Below, in pieces: positions 35,349 to 43,213 of a stretch of 64,000 nucleotides of DNA. The number at the start of each line of letters is the position of its first letter. Position 1 is the stretch's first letter. Below the pieces are notes generated by a model, which saw only the letters and a program-made list of their open reading frames with translations, searched no databases and had not been told where the DNA came from. Both the position numbers and the translations under genes were made by a program. The stretch comes from Roseomonas sp. KE2513 (lineage in GTDB: Bacteria > Pseudomonadota > Alphaproteobacteria > Acetobacterales > Acetobacteraceae), in assembly GCF_016107305.1 (NCBI RefSeq), contig NZ_RCVR01000001.1, forward strand, positions 1 to 64,000, read 5' to 3'.

Positions 35349-36197
35349 CTAGCAGGGCTGCGCCACGAATACCCGGGACGGCGTAACGAACTCCTCCTGC
35401 GCCGCGACCGTCAGGATCTCCCGCGACTTCTCCTCCGCCGTCCGCCGCAGCAGCCCGAAGATGGAGGAGGTGGCGGCCGAGAGCGCGAGGCGCGAGTCAT
35501 CCCAGCGCAGCCGGTGGAAGAGGAACAGCGCGGCCATCGCATCGCCGGCGCCATTGACGGAGATCGGCAGCTTCGGCGTCCGCACCCGCCAGAACCGCCC
35601 CTCCTCCCCGGCCAGCAGGTCCACCGAATCCTCCGGCGTGTCCTCCACCTGAAGGCTGGTCACCAGCACCGTCCGCGGCCCGCGCCGCTGCAGCTCCGAC
35701 ACCGCCGCCTTCGCGTCGTCCAGCGACACCACCTGCCGCCCGGTCAGCCATTCCAGCTCGAACTGGTTGGGCGTCACGATCTCCGCCGCCGGCACCGCGC
35801 GATCCCGCATGAACTCCGGAATGCCGGGCCGCACGAAAACCCCGCGCCCGACATCGCCGATCACGGGGTCGCAGCACCACACCGCCGCCGGATTGGCCGC
35901 CCGCACCCGCGCGAAGGCGTCAACGATCGCCTCACCGATGGCGGCATCCCCCATATAGCCGGAAAGAACAGCGTCGCAGCGCGCGAGAACCCCGCGCTCC
36001 TCGATCCCCTGCACGAGGTCCCCGATCAGCTCCGCCCCGAAGACCTGCCCGCGCCAGGCGCCGTAGCCCGTGTGGTTGGAGAACTGCACGGTGTTCAGCG
36101 CCCAGACCTCCGCACCCAGCCGCTGGAGCGGAAACACCGCGCTCGCGTTGCCGACATGCCCGTAGGAGACCCATGACTGGATCGAGAGGATGTTCAT
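35349..36197 (-). CDS. pdxY: Pyridoxal kinase PdxY
   Basis: 282 aa ribokinase-fold kinase of the vitamin B6 salvage pathway: pyridoxal + ATP to pyridoxal 5'-phosphate. Diagnostic text: N-terminal [53 protein letters not shown] and [12 protein letters not shown], and the anion-hole/catalytic Asp region [19 protein letters not shown]. Start ATG 36197. Stands alone between the TAXI receptor and an SDR gene, with no other B6 genes nearby. Confidence 0.95.
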   Translation of the reverse strand: MNILSIQSWVSYGHVGNASAVFPLQRLGAEVWALNTVQFSNHTGYGAWRGQVFGAELIGDLVQGIEERGVLARCDAVLSGYMGDAAIGEAIVDAFARVRAANPAAVWCCDPVIGDVGRGVFVRPGIPEFMRDRAVPAAEIVTPNQFELEWLTGRQVVSLDDAKAAVSELQRRGPRTVLVTSLQVEDTPEDSVDLLAGEEGRFWRVRTPKLPISVNGAGDAMAALFLFHRLRWDDSRLALSAATSSIFGLLRRTAEEKSREILTVAAQEEFVTPSRVFVAQPC

Positions 36198-36290
36198 CGC
36201 CGCACCCCGCCCGCGCTGCCTCGAATCACCACCCGCGCGGGCCGGGGCGGCACGCCTTCCCTAGACCCGCCCTACCTGTCCGGAAAGCGG

Positions 36291-37034
36291 TCAGGCGCAG
36301 CGCCCGCCATCCACCGGCAGCAGCACGCCGGTGATGAAAGAGGAGGAATCCTCCGCCAGCCACACGCAGGCATTGGCGATGTCATCGGGCGTCGAGAGCC
36401 GCCCGAGCGGAATGGTCGCGAGGAAGCGCTGCCGGTTCTCTGGCGTGTCCTCCATTCCCATGAAGGCTGAGGTCAGCCCTGTCACCCCCATCACCGGGCA
36501 TACCGCGTTCACCCTGATATTCCCCCGCGCCCATTCCTGCGCGAGGGATTGGGTAAAAACGTTCACCGCCCCCTTGGTGCCGTTGTACCAGGTCAGCCCC
36601 GGCCGCGGCCGAAGACCCGCGGTCGAGGAAATGGTGATGAAGGACCCGCCGCCCCGCGCCAGCAGCGCCGGATGCGCGGCGCGCGCCATCAGGAACACCG
36701 ACTTCACATTGGTGTCGAAGACCCGGTCGAACTCCTCCTCGCTCACTCCCAGCGAGTCCCCATTCTTATACGTCCAGCCCGCATTGTTCACGACGATATC
36801 GAGCCCACCGAAGGCCTCCACCGTCCCCTTCACCATCGCCTCGATATCCGCCGCACGGGAGACATCGCCGCCGAAAGCCGCCCCGCCGATCTCCTCGGCC
36901 ACGCGCCGAGCACCCTCGAGATTCAGGTCCGCCACCGCGACCTTCGCCCCCTGCGCCGCGTATTCCCTGGCGATCCCCTCGCCGAAGCCAGACGCCGCGC
37001 CCGTGACGAGCGCGACCTTGCCCTGGAGCCGCAT
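36291..37034 (-). CDS. SDR family oxidoreductase
   Basis: 247 aa classical short-chain dehydrogenase. Seen: NAD(P)-binding TGAASGFGEGIA near residue 11, VADLNLEG (acidic residue suggesting NAD preference), NNAGWTYKNGD, catalytic Ser in SFITISSTAGLR, Tyr-x3-Lys in WYNGTKGAVNVF, and NAVCPVMGVTGL. The C-terminal LLPVDGGRCA is typical. Many such enzymes are annotated as glucose 1-dehydrogenase or 3-oxoacyl-ACP reductase; substrate not determinable. The NepR-like gene lies 76 bases upstream on the same strand. Confidence 0.9.
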   Translation of the reverse strand: MRLQGKVALVTGAASGFGEGIAREYAAQGAKVAVADLNLEGARRVAEEIGGAAFGGDVSRAADIEAMVKGTVEAFGGLDIVVNNAGWTYKNGDSLGVSEEEFDRVFDTNVKSVFLMARAAHPALLARGGGSFITISSTAGLRPRPGLTWYNGTKGAVNVFTQSLAQEWARGNIRVNAVCPVMGVTGLTSAFMGMEDTPENRQRFLATIPLGRLSTPDDIANACVWLAEDSSSFITGVLLPVDGGRCA

Positions 37035-37110
37035 GCCTTGTTCCCTCCGCCCGCGGTCCCGGCGATCGGCCCGCTGATTCCCGGCAGTCTGGAAACCGGC
37101 AGGCGGCGGG

Positions 37111-37335
37111 TCAACGCTGCCGGGCGCGCGCCTTGGCCACGGGAGGGTCCTTCAGCCAGCGCTCCTTCATGGCCACCCATTCCGTCCGGCTGTCGCTGCA
37201 CAGCCGCAGCAGGTCCTCGGGCACCTGCTCCTCGAGCACCGCGTCATAGGCCTGGTGAACGCTACGGCGGAGCCACAGGTCGAACGGATCGGCCGAGGGC
37301 TCCTCGGCGCGCGGGGGTCGCGGGCGGAGCGGCAT
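37111..37335 (-). CDS. NepR-like small protein (candidate anti-sigma factor)
   Basis: 74 aa. The central segment WLRRSVHQAYDAVLEEQVPEDLLRL (residues about 21-45, given in two parts by its key positions: Leu/Arg helix, Tyr-Asp, Pro-x2-Leu-Leu) follows the NepR pattern of a helix with LR-x-YD followed by a V-P-x-x-L-L-L helix. NepR proteins bind EcfG-type sigma factors and are released by PhyR in the general stress response. Start ATG 37335 has GAGG seven bases upstream, with an in-frame stop just before it. No phyR, ecfG or histidine kinase is adjacent, so the assignment is tentative. Confidence 0.5.
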   Translation of the reverse strand: MPLRPRPPRAEEPSADPFDLWLRRSVHQAYDAVLEEQVPEDLLRLCSDSRTEWVAMKERWLKDPPVAKARARQR

Positions 37336-37558
37336 TGCATCGCCTCATAGGTTAATTCGCCGAATTCAACGCGCAGGGCGGCCGGATCGCTGCCTCCGAC
37401 GCGAAGCTTTGCCGGATTTAACGCCCGCGCCTTCCGCCACCGATCCACGGTGGCAGATTCCACCAGGAATAGTTGCGCGCTCTGCCCGCGCCCGCTAAAC
37501 GCGGCCCCTCGCGCTTCCGGTCGGCATCGGCGGCGCCACAAGTCATGGAACCCGCCCG

Positions 37559-37786
37559 ATGAAGCCCGACATCCACCCCGACTACCACGAGATCACGGTC
37601 ATCATGACCGATGGCACCACCTACAAGACCCGCTCCTGCATGGGCGCGGCCGGCGACACGCTGCGCCTGGACATCGACCCGAAGTCCCACCCGGCTTGGA
37701 CCGGCGTGCAGCGCGTGATGGACACGGGCGGCCAGATCGCCAAGTTCAACAAGAAGTTCGCGGGCATCGGCGCCCGCAAGGGCTGA
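37559..37786 (+). CDS. rpmE: Large ribosomal subunit protein bL31
   Basis: 75 aa ribosomal protein of the 50S central protuberance. The start [20 protein letters not shown] and [11 protein letters not shown] are diagnostic for the alphaproteobacterial form. The zinc-binding CxxC motifs of the zinc-containing bL31 are replaced (IMTDGTTY), leaving a single Cys in RSCMG, so this is the zinc-independent form. Followed after 44 bases by a strong terminator that also seems to hold the next gene's heat-shock promoter. Confidence 0.96.
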   Translation: MKPDIHPDYHEITVIMTDGTTYKTRSCMGAAGDTLRLDIDPKSHPAWTGVQRVMDTGGQIAKFNKKFAGIGARKG

Positions 37787-37830
37787 TCTGCACCGGCCGA
37801 AAGGCTGGTTTGCACAGGATGCATATCGGA

Positions 37831-37866
37831 AAGGGCCCCGGCGCTTGAAGCGCCGGGGCCCTTTTC
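37831..37866 (+). terminator. Strong intrinsic terminator of rpmE
   Basis: Perfect 15-bp GC-rich stem: 37831-37845 pairs with 37849-37863, with a minimal loop, followed by TTTTC. Lies 44 bases after the rpmE stop. Its loop and 3' arm overlap the candidate RpoH promoter described at 37844. Confidence 0.92.
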
Positions 37867-37872
37867 CCATGT
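37844..37872 (+). promoter_or_regulatory. Candidate RpoH (sigma-32) heat-shock promoter of hsp20
   Basis: CTTGAA (37844-37849) is a perfect sigma-32 -35 element, and TCCCATGT (37865-37872) matches the CCCCATnT -10 element in all but one position, with a 15-base spacer (allowed 13-17). It lies 132 bases upstream of the hsp20 start and would start transcription near 37880. It is embedded in the rpmE terminator: the -35 sits in the hairpin loop and 3' arm and the -10 directly follows the T-tract. Confidence 0.65.
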
Positions 37873-37879
37873 CACGGCT

Positions 37880-38003
37880 GTCGGTGATGCCCAACGGGGT
37901 CGCCGGCGCGGGGTGGAACGGCACGCACGGCCCGGTCGGGGGTGCAAAGGCCTGGATACCACGCATTGTCCATCGATGACCTTGCTCCAGCAGGAGGTTT
38001 CTC
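37880..38003 (+). promoter_or_regulatory. ROSE-like RNA thermometer leader of hsp20
   Basis: Leader between the heat-shock promoter and the GTG start. Its 3' end holds TTGCT (37982-37986), the conserved ROSE anti-Shine-Dalgarno pentamer, a five-base loop, then AGGAGG (37992-37997). UUGCU pairs with AGGAG as in ROSE elements, including the internal G-G mismatch. A C-G pair extends the stem. Length about 124 bases fits ROSE leaders, which usually precede small heat shock genes. Confidence 0.6.
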
Positions 38004-38495
38004 GTGAACAGCTTCGACTTCTCCCCCCTCTTCCGCACCGCCATCGGCTTCGACCGCCTCGCGCGGCTCGTCGACACGGCCCGCGTTGCCGCCGATGCTC
38101 CGTCCTACCCGCCCTACAACATCGAGCGCACGGCGGACGACGCCTACACGCTGACGATGGCTGTTGCCGGCTTCGGTCAGGACGACATCGAGATCACGGC
38201 GCAGGACAATGTCCTTCTCATCGCCGGCCGCGCCCCGCAGGCCACTGATGAGGGCCGCTACCTCCACCGCGGCATTGCCGGTCGCGCCTTCGAGCGCCGC
38301 TTCGTCCTCGCGGACCACATCCGCGTGGAGGGTGCGAACCTCGAGAACGGCCTCCTCCACGTCGCGCTCCGCCGCGAGGTGCCCGAGGCCCTGAAGCCGC
38401 GCCGCATTGCGATTGGTAGCCGCCCGCAGCAGCCCGCGCTCGAGGGCCGCGCCGAGGCCGCCAACACCCAAGAGGGCCAGGTCCAGGCGGCCTGA
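38004..38495 (+). CDS. Hsp20/alpha-crystallin family small heat shock protein
   Basis: 163 aa IbpA-type holdase chaperone. N-terminal FDFSPLFRTAIGFDRLARLVD is typical of the IbpA class; the alpha-crystallin domain runs from about YNIERTADDAYTLTMAVAGF to NLENGLLHVALRREVPE, with GIAGRAFERRFVLAD in the dimer region. C-terminal tail lacks a clear I-x-I but has RRIAIGSR. Start GTG 38004 follows AGGAGG by six bases. Expression is probably induced by heat at both transcription (RpoH-like promoter) and translation (ROSE-like leader). Ends at a strong terminator. Confidence 0.94.
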   Translation: MNSFDFSPLFRTAIGFDRLARLVDTARVAADAPSYPPYNIERTADDAYTLTMAVAGFGQDDIEITAQDNVLLIAGRAPQATDEGRYLHRGIAGRAFERRFVLADHIRVEGANLENGLLHVALRREVPEALKPRRIAIGSRPQQPALEGRAEAANTQEGQVQAA

Positions 38496-38544
38496 CCCCA
38501 AGGTAGTTACCTCGGTAGATACCTAGGTCGCGTGAGTGACGGAG

Positions 38545-38577
38545 GGGCCGGCGGAGCGATCCGCCGGCCCTTTCTCT
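38545..38577 (+). terminator. Intrinsic terminator of hsp20
   Basis: Eleven-base-pair perfect stem 38545-38555 with 38560-38570, loop GCGA, followed by TTTCTCT. Fifty bases after the hsp20 stop. It extends to the stop codon of the opposite-strand DUF1192 gene. Confidence 0.9.
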
Positions 38578-38779
38578 ATGTCCCCGGAGGCTTCCGGAAG
38601 AAGGAGTCGGCTGCCGCCCGCTGCGCTGCCCGGGCCGCGATCGCCGCCTCCGCCCGCCCGATTTCCGTCCGCAGCGCCTCGATATAGGCGCGCAATGTCT
38701 CCTCCGACCATTCCGCCAATGCGGCGGGGGTAAAGCTTCCCGGTGTTGCCCGCGGGCGCGGCTCGTCCTCGAACATCAT
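38576..38779 (-). CDS. DUF1192 family protein
   Basis: 67 aa small protein with a helical core: FTPAALAEWSEETLRAYIEAL followed by RTEIGRAEAAIAARAAQRAAADSFFR. The pattern of an ELxxxI helix, a coiled coil and the end motif R-A-A-A-D-x-F-F is that of DUF1192, a conserved alphaproteobacterial family of unknown function. Divergent from trcR with a 127-base intergenic region. Start ATG 38779 fits family length. Confidence 0.82.
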   Translation of the reverse strand: MMFEDEPRPRATPGSFTPAALAEWSEETLRAYIEALRTEIGRAEAAIAARAAQRAAADSFFRKPPGT

Positions 38780-38906
38780 CTTCCCCCTTTCCGGCTTTGA
38801 CCGGCCTCATCCCCGTCTCTATATCCCGCCCAACCCGGCAGGGGACCCGCTCCCCCGCCGCCCTCTCCGCGACGATCGCCCCTCCCGGGGCGCGACGAGG
38901 CCCCAT

Positions 38907-39461
38907 ATGTCCACGCCCCTGATGCCCAAGGCCACTGCCGTGTGGCTGATCGACAAAACCTCCCTGACCTTCGACCAGGTGGCCGATTTCGTGGGCATGC
39001 ACCCCCTCGAGGTCCAGGCCATCGCGGACGGCGAGGTGGCACAGGGCATTGTCGGCTACGACCCGGTCGCCAATGCCCAACTCACCCGCGAGGAGATCGT
39101 CCGCTGCGAGGCCGATCCCAACGCCCGCCTCGTGATGATGCAGTCCAGCCTTCCCCAGCCGAAGGTGCGCGGCAAGGGTGCGAAATACACGCCCGTGGCC
39201 AAGCGCAACGACCGGCCGGACGGCATCGCCTGGCTGCTCCGCAACTACCCGCAGCTGACCGACGCCCAGGTGGGCAAGCTCCTCGGCACCACGAAGGAGA
39301 CCATCGCCAAGGTGCGCGACCGCAGCCACTGGAACTCGGCCAACATCAAGCCGCGCGACCCCGTCATCCTCGGCCTCTGCACCCAGGGCGACCTGAACGC
39401 CCTCATCATCTCCATCGGTGCCCAGCCGGTGCCGACAGCGGTGGAGGACGACGCGGCCTGA
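38907..39461 (+). CDS. trcR: Cell cycle transcriptional regulator TrcR (DUF1013)
   Basis: 184 aa DNA-binding protein found almost only in alphaproteobacteria. In Caulobacter TrcR is an essential, RNA-polymerase-associated regulator. Near-consensus text throughout: PLMPKATAVWLIDKTSLTFDQ, then FVGMHPLEVQAIADGEVAQGI and HTH-like AQVGKLLGTTKETIAKVRDR; the C-terminal IKPRDPVILGLCTQ is highly conserved. Ends at a perfect bidirectional terminator shared with the DUF465 gene. Confidence 0.95.
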   Translation: MSTPLMPKATAVWLIDKTSLTFDQVADFVGMHPLEVQAIADGEVAQGIVGYDPVANAQLTREEIVRCEADPNARLVMMQSSLPQPKVRGKGAKYTPVAKRNDRPDGIAWLLRNYPQLTDAQVGKLLGTTKETIAKVRDRSHWNSANIKPRDPVILGLCTQGDLNALIISIGAQPVPTAVEDDAA

Positions 39462-39480
39462 GCCGCACCGCCTCGCCGGG

Positions 39481-39520
39481 AATAAAAAGGGCGGGTCCCC
39501 TCAGGGACCCGCCCTTTCCT
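39481..39520. terminator. Bidirectional intrinsic terminator trcR / DUF465
   Basis: Perfect 14-bp stem 39486-39499 with 39504-39517, loop CTCA. On the plus strand it ends in CCCTTTCCTTT; on the minus strand its arm is followed by TTTTTATT (39488-39481). It therefore can stop both trcR and the convergent DUF465 gene. Confidence 0.93.
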
Positions 39521-39549
39521 TTACCCGCCGTCTGGCAGGGCAGGCGGCG

Positions 39550-39732
39550 CTACTGCGGCCTCGCCCGCTGCGCCTCGAACCGCTCCATCTCCTCCTTCAG
39601 TCGCAGCTTCTCGCGCTTCAGCCGGGCCAGTTCGAGGCTGTTCGGCATCGGACGCGCATCCTCCTCCGAAATCCGCGCGTCGAGCGCGTTGTGACGGTCC
39701 TTGAGCGACTGGAGCCGGTGCGGGTTCAGCAT
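39550..39732 (-). CDS. DUF465 (YdcH-like) coiled-coil protein A
   Basis: 60 aa: MLNPHRLQSLKDRHNALDAR, then SLELARLKREKLRLKEEMERF. This is the DUF465 pattern: a helical hairpin with a conserved L-K-x-x-K-L-x-L-K core (here LKREKLRLKEE). Start ATG 39732 is preferred; the longer reading has a low-complexity Arg-rich head. Function unknown in the family. It forms a divergent pair with DUF465 gene B, 169 bases away. Confidence 0.85.
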   Translation of the reverse strand: MLNPHRLQSLKDRHNALDARISEEDARPMPNSLELARLKREKLRLKEEMERFEAQRARPQ

Positions 39733-39901
39733 ACGCTTTATCCTATTCCTGCCAGTTTCGGTCGATGACGCGCGGCGTCTGTCACCGCCGCGCGGGAGAT
39801 GATATGGCAATCCGCAAAGGGGGCACGAGAATTCTCACGCCCTTATCAACCCGCCCGCCCCTTCCTGCCGGGGCTGGGCCACCCGACCGATCCGGGGGAC
39901 C

Positions 39902-40102
39902 ATGCTGGCCGAACGCGACAGCCTTTTCCGCCGCCTCACGGAGTTGCGGAGCGAGCACCGCGACCTCGACACGGTGATCGCGCGCCTTGAAGACAGCCGG
40001 CACGACCAACTCCAGCTCCAACGGCTGAAGAAACGGAAGCTGAAGCTGAAGGACGAGATCTCCTGGCTCGAGAGCCGCCTCGTCCCGGACATCATCGCTT
40101 GA
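39902..40102 (+). CDS. DUF465 (YdcH-like) coiled-coil protein B
   Basis: 66 aa: [21 protein letters not shown], then [21 protein letters not shown]. Carries the DUF465 core [12 protein letters not shown] and the conserved RSEHRDLD start found in YdcH-type proteins. Paralogous to gene A but only moderately similar. Its stop overlaps the TTG start of purE (TTGA, 40099-40102), coupling it to purine synthesis genes. Function unknown. Confidence 0.88.
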   Translation: MLAERDSLFRRLTELRSEHRDLDTVIARLEDSRHDQLQLQRLKKRKLKLKDEISWLESRLVPDIIA

Positions 40103-40602
40103 GCACCGCCGATACTGCCGGAGCCCTGCCCCTCGTCGGCATCATCATGGGCTCGCGCTCCGACTGGGAGACGATGCGCCACGCGGACGAGACCCTCTCC
40201 GCCCTCGGCATCCCGCACGAGTGCCGCGTCGTCTCCGCCCACCGGACCCCGAACCGCATGGTGGACTACGCTGGCGCGGCTGCCGGGCGCGGGCTGAAGG
40301 TCATCATCGCGGGGGCCGGCGGCGCCGCCCACCTGCCGGGCATGACCGCCAGCCTCACCCGCCTCCCGGTCCTCGGTGTGCCCGTCGAGAGCCACGCGCT
40401 GCGCGGGCAGGACTCCCTTCTCTCCATCGTCCAGATGCCCGCCGGCATCCCCGTCGGCACCTTGGCCATCGGCCGGGCCGGTGCGGTGAACGCGGCCCTC
40501 CTCGCCGCCGCGATCCTCGCCCTCTCCGATCCCGCCCTCGCGGAACGCCTGGACGCCTACCGCATGGCGCAGACCGAATCAGTCCCGGACCTCCCGGCGT
40601 GA
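40099..40602 (+). CDS. purE: 5-(carboxyamino)imidazole ribonucleotide mutase PurE
   Basis: 167 aa class I PurE: converts N5-CAIR to CAIR in de novo purine synthesis. Seen: [18 protein letters not shown] (nucleotide-binding start), [15 protein letters not shown] with the catalytic His region, [18 protein letters not shown], and [19 protein letters not shown]. Start TTG 40099 overlaps the DUF465 stop. Followed by purK with a GTGA overlap at 40599-40602. Confidence 0.96.
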   Translation: MSTADTAGALPLVGIIMGSRSDWETMRHADETLSALGIPHECRVVSAHRTPNRMVDYAGAAAGRGLKVIIAGAGGAAHLPGMTASLTRLPVLGVPVESHALRGQDSLLSIVQMPAGIPVGTLAIGRAGAVNAALLAAAILALSDPALAERLDAYRMAQTESVPDLPA

Positions 40603-41732
40603 CCGGCGCCCTCACCGGGCCCCTCCCACCCGGCGCGACGATCGGCATTCTCGGCGGCGGGCAGCTCGGCCGCATGACGGCGCTCGCCGCCGCCCGGCTT
40701 GGCTACCGCTGCCACGTCTTCTCCCCCACGCCGGGGGAGCCGGGCACTCTCGTCACCGCCGCCAGCACCATCGCCCCCTACGAGGACGCCGCCGCCCTCG
40801 ACCGCTTCGCCGAGGCCGTGGACGTCGTCACCTTCGAGTTCGAGAACGTCCCAGCCACGACCGTCGAGCGCCTCGCTGCGCGCCGCCCCTGCCGCCCGGG
40901 TATCCGTGCCCTCTCCACCTGCCAGGACCGCTTGGTGGAGAAGGCCTTCCTGGAGCGCGCCGGCGTCCCAGTCGGCCCCTGGGCCGCCATCCACTCGGCC
41001 GCCGACCTCCCCGCCGCCCTCGCCAGGGTCGGCCTGCCCGCGGTGCTCAAGACGACCCGCCTCGGCTACGACGGCCGTGGCCAGGCCATCGTCCGCACGG
41101 CCGAGGAAGCGGAGGCTGCCCTCGCCCGCCTCTCACCCCATCCGCTGATCGCCGAGGCCTTCATTCCCTTCGTGGCGGAGATCTCCGCTGTCGCGGCGCG
41201 CGGGGTGGATGGCACCACCGTCACCTACGACGCGGTCGAGAACCGCCACGCCCACCACATCCTCGACCTCTCCTTCGCCCCCGCCCGCGTGCCGGAGTCG
41301 GCCGCCGAGGCCGCTCGTCATCACGCGAGTGCCGTCGCGAGGGAACTCGACCTCGTCGGCGTGCTCGCCGTGGAGTTCTTCCTGCTGGCGGATGGAAGCC
41401 TGCTTGGCAACGAGGTTGCCCCCCGCCCGCACAACTCCGGCCACTGGACGATCGACGCCTGTCAGGCGAGCCAGTTCGACCAGCACGCCCGCGCCGTCGC
41501 TGGCCTGCCGCTCGCCCCTACCGAGCGCCATGCGGACGCCGTGATGCGAAACCTCGTCGGCCCTGAAGGCATGTCCCTTTGGCCGGCCCTGGCCGCCGCG
41601 CCGGGCTTGTCGCTGCATCTCTACGGCAAGGCGGAGGCTCGGCCGGGCCGGAAAATGGGCCACGCAACACGGCTCTTTCCGCCCGGGACTCTCTCGTCCA
41701 GTCCCGAATCGATCCTGCTCTCCCATCTGTGA
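40599..41732 (+). CDS. purK: N5-carboxyaminoimidazole ribonucleotide synthase PurK
   Basis: 377 aa ATP-grasp ligase converting AIR, bicarbonate and ATP to N5-CAIR, the substrate of PurE. Start GTG 40599 shares four bases with the purE stop. Motifs: [80 protein letters not shown] (named here by its ends). The long upstream frame runs into purE and is rejected. Function pairs with PurE. Confidence 0.95.
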   Translation: MTGALTGPLPPGATIGILGGGQLGRMTALAAARLGYRCHVFSPTPGEPGTLVTAASTIAPYEDAAALDRFAEAVDVVTFEFENVPATTVERLAARRPCRPGIRALSTCQDRLVEKAFLERAGVPVGPWAAIHSAADLPAALARVGLPAVLKTTRLGYDGRGQAIVRTAEEAEAALARLSPHPLIAEAFIPFVAEISAVAARGVDGTTVTYDAVENRHAHHILDLSFAPARVPESAAEAARHHASAVARELDLVGVLAVEFFLLADGSLLGNEVAPRPHNSGHWTIDACQASQFDQHARAVAGLPLAPTERHADAVMRNLVGPEGMSLWPALAAAPGLSLHLYGKAEARPGRKMGHATRLFPPGTLSSSPESILLSHL

Positions 41733-41912
41733 CCGAAATGCCAGAGTATCCTGTGGCCGTCGCGCCACAGCGCTCTGAAACCCTGCCGCCACACCCGTCT
41801 GCGCACTCCACGAGAGCGGCCCGGATGATACATAGCGTCGACGCGGCGCCGGAATCGGGACTCACCTGACCCTCGCGCAGCGCCGCCCTGGTGGATCGGG
41901 AGTTTAAATCTC

Positions 41913-43058
41913 ATGAGCCTGAAGAAGGCCCTTCTGGCCGCGACGATCCTGTCGCTGCCGCTTGCCGCGCAGGCCCAGCCTGTCACCGGCCTCTACATCG
42001 CCGCTGGCGCCGGCGTTAACCTGAAGCAGGAGTCCAAGGACAGCGTCGGCGGCGCCGCTGGTGCCTTCCTGCGCGCCGGCAACCCCGGTGGCGACCGTGT
42101 CGTCACGAAGTTCGAGCCCGGCTGGGCCGGCGTGGCCAGCATCGGCTACGGCTTCGGCAACGGCCTGCGCCTCGAGGTCGAGGGCAACTTCCGCGAGAAC
42201 GACGTCTCCGACTTCCGCTTCGGCAACGTCAACCCGCGCCTCCAGTCCGGCCGCAGCCGCACCTACGGTGTGATGGGCAACGTGCTGTACGACTTCGTCA
42301 TCCCGGGCGTGCCCGTGATGCCGTATGTCGGCGCCGGCGCCGGCTATGCCTGGTCCGAGTATGACGGCGTGAGCGGTGTGGACTACACCGGCCCGAACGG
42401 CCGCCGCCTGCTCGTCGACGACGTCGACAGCCGCTTCGCCTACCAGGGCATCGCGGGCGTGGCCTTCCCGCTTGGCGTCCCCGGCCTCGCGCTGACCGCC
42501 GAGTACCGCTTCCTCGGCACGCTGTCCCCGCAGTTCGACGCTCGCCTGCAGACGCAGACGAACGCTCAGGCTGCCGTCGGCGCGCGCACGAACATCGCCG
42601 CCAACAGCCGCCTTGAGGCCGACAACTTCAACCACTCCATCCTCGTCGGCCTGCGCTACGCGTTCAACGCGCCGCGCCCGGTGGCGGCGGTTGCGGTTGC
42701 CCCCGCGCCGGCCGCGGCGCCTGCGCCTGCCCGCACCTACCTCGTGTTCTTCGACTTCGACCGCGCCGACCTGACGGACCGCGCCCGCCAGATCATCGCC
42801 GAGGCCGCCCAGGCCGTGAACACGACCGGCACCACCCGCATCGAGGTGGCCGGCCACGCCGACCGCTCGGGCACCCCGCAGTACAACCAGCGCCTGTCCC
42901 AGCGCCGCGCCGAGGCCGTTGCGGCCGAGCTGTCGCGCCGTGGCATCGCCCGCAGCCAGATGTCGATCCAGGCCTTTGGCGAGAGCCGCCCGCTGGTCCC
43001 GACCGCCGACGGCGTGCGCGAGCCGCAGAACCGCCGCGTGGAGATCGTCCTGCGCTGA
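41913..43058 (+). CDS. OmpA family outer membrane protein
   Basis: 381 aa with a signal peptide (KKALLAATILSLPLAAQAQ), an N-terminal beta-barrel of about 220 residues (repeats such as GAGVNLKQE, SIGYGFGNGLRLEVEGNF, VAFPLGVPGLALTAEYRF) and a C-terminal OmpA/MotB-type peptidoglycan-binding domain. The latter shows TYLVFFDFDRADLT, TRIEVAGHADRSGTPQYNQ, LSQRRAEAVAAEL and EPQNRRVEIVLR. A Pro/Ala-rich linker (APAAAPAPA) joins the domains. Structural link between outer membrane and cell wall. GGGAG ten bases upstream of the ATG; a strong terminator follows. Confidence 0.94.
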   Translation: MSLKKALLAATILSLPLAAQAQPVTGLYIAAGAGVNLKQESKDSVGGAAGAFLRAGNPGGDRVVTKFEPGWAGVASIGYGFGNGLRLEVEGNFRENDVSDFRFGNVNPRLQSGRSRTYGVMGNVLYDFVIPGVPVMPYVGAGAGYAWSEYDGVSGVDYTGPNGRRLLVDDVDSRFAYQGIAGVAFPLGVPGLALTAEYRFLGTLSPQFDARLQTQTNAQAAVGARTNIAANSRLEADNFNHSILVGLRYAFNAPRPVAAVAVAPAPAAAPAPARTYLVFFDFDRADLTDRARQIIAEAAQAVNTTGTTRIEVAGHADRSGTPQYNQRLSQRRAEAVAAELSRRGIARSQMSIQAFGESRPLVPTADGVREPQNRRVEIVLR

Positions 43059-43088
43059 GCAGGCGATCCCTCACCGGGAGAACAGGAG

Positions 43089-43122
43089 GGGGCGGGACCG
43101 CAGGGTCCCGCCCCTTCTTCTT
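43089..43122 (+). terminator. Intrinsic terminator of ompA-like gene
   Basis: Eleven-base-pair perfect stem: 43089-43099 pairs with 43104-43114, loop GCAG, followed by TTCTTCTTT. Thirty bases after the stop. Confidence 0.9.
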
Positions 43123-43148
43123 TGCGGCACGCCAGCCAGGGCGCCAGA

Positions 43149-43178
43149 AACGAAGAAGGGCGCCTTGCGGCGCCCTTC
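43149..43178 (-). terminator. Intrinsic terminator of the convergent secreted-protein gene
   Basis: Ten-base-pair perfect stem 43155-43164 with 43169-43178, loop TTGC. Read on the minus strand it is followed by TTCGTTT, a short T-rich tail. Placed to stop the gene at 43214-43756. Confidence 0.75.
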
Positions 43179-43213
43179 GGGATGCTTCGGGGGGAGAGAG
43201 GGGGGAGAAGGCT

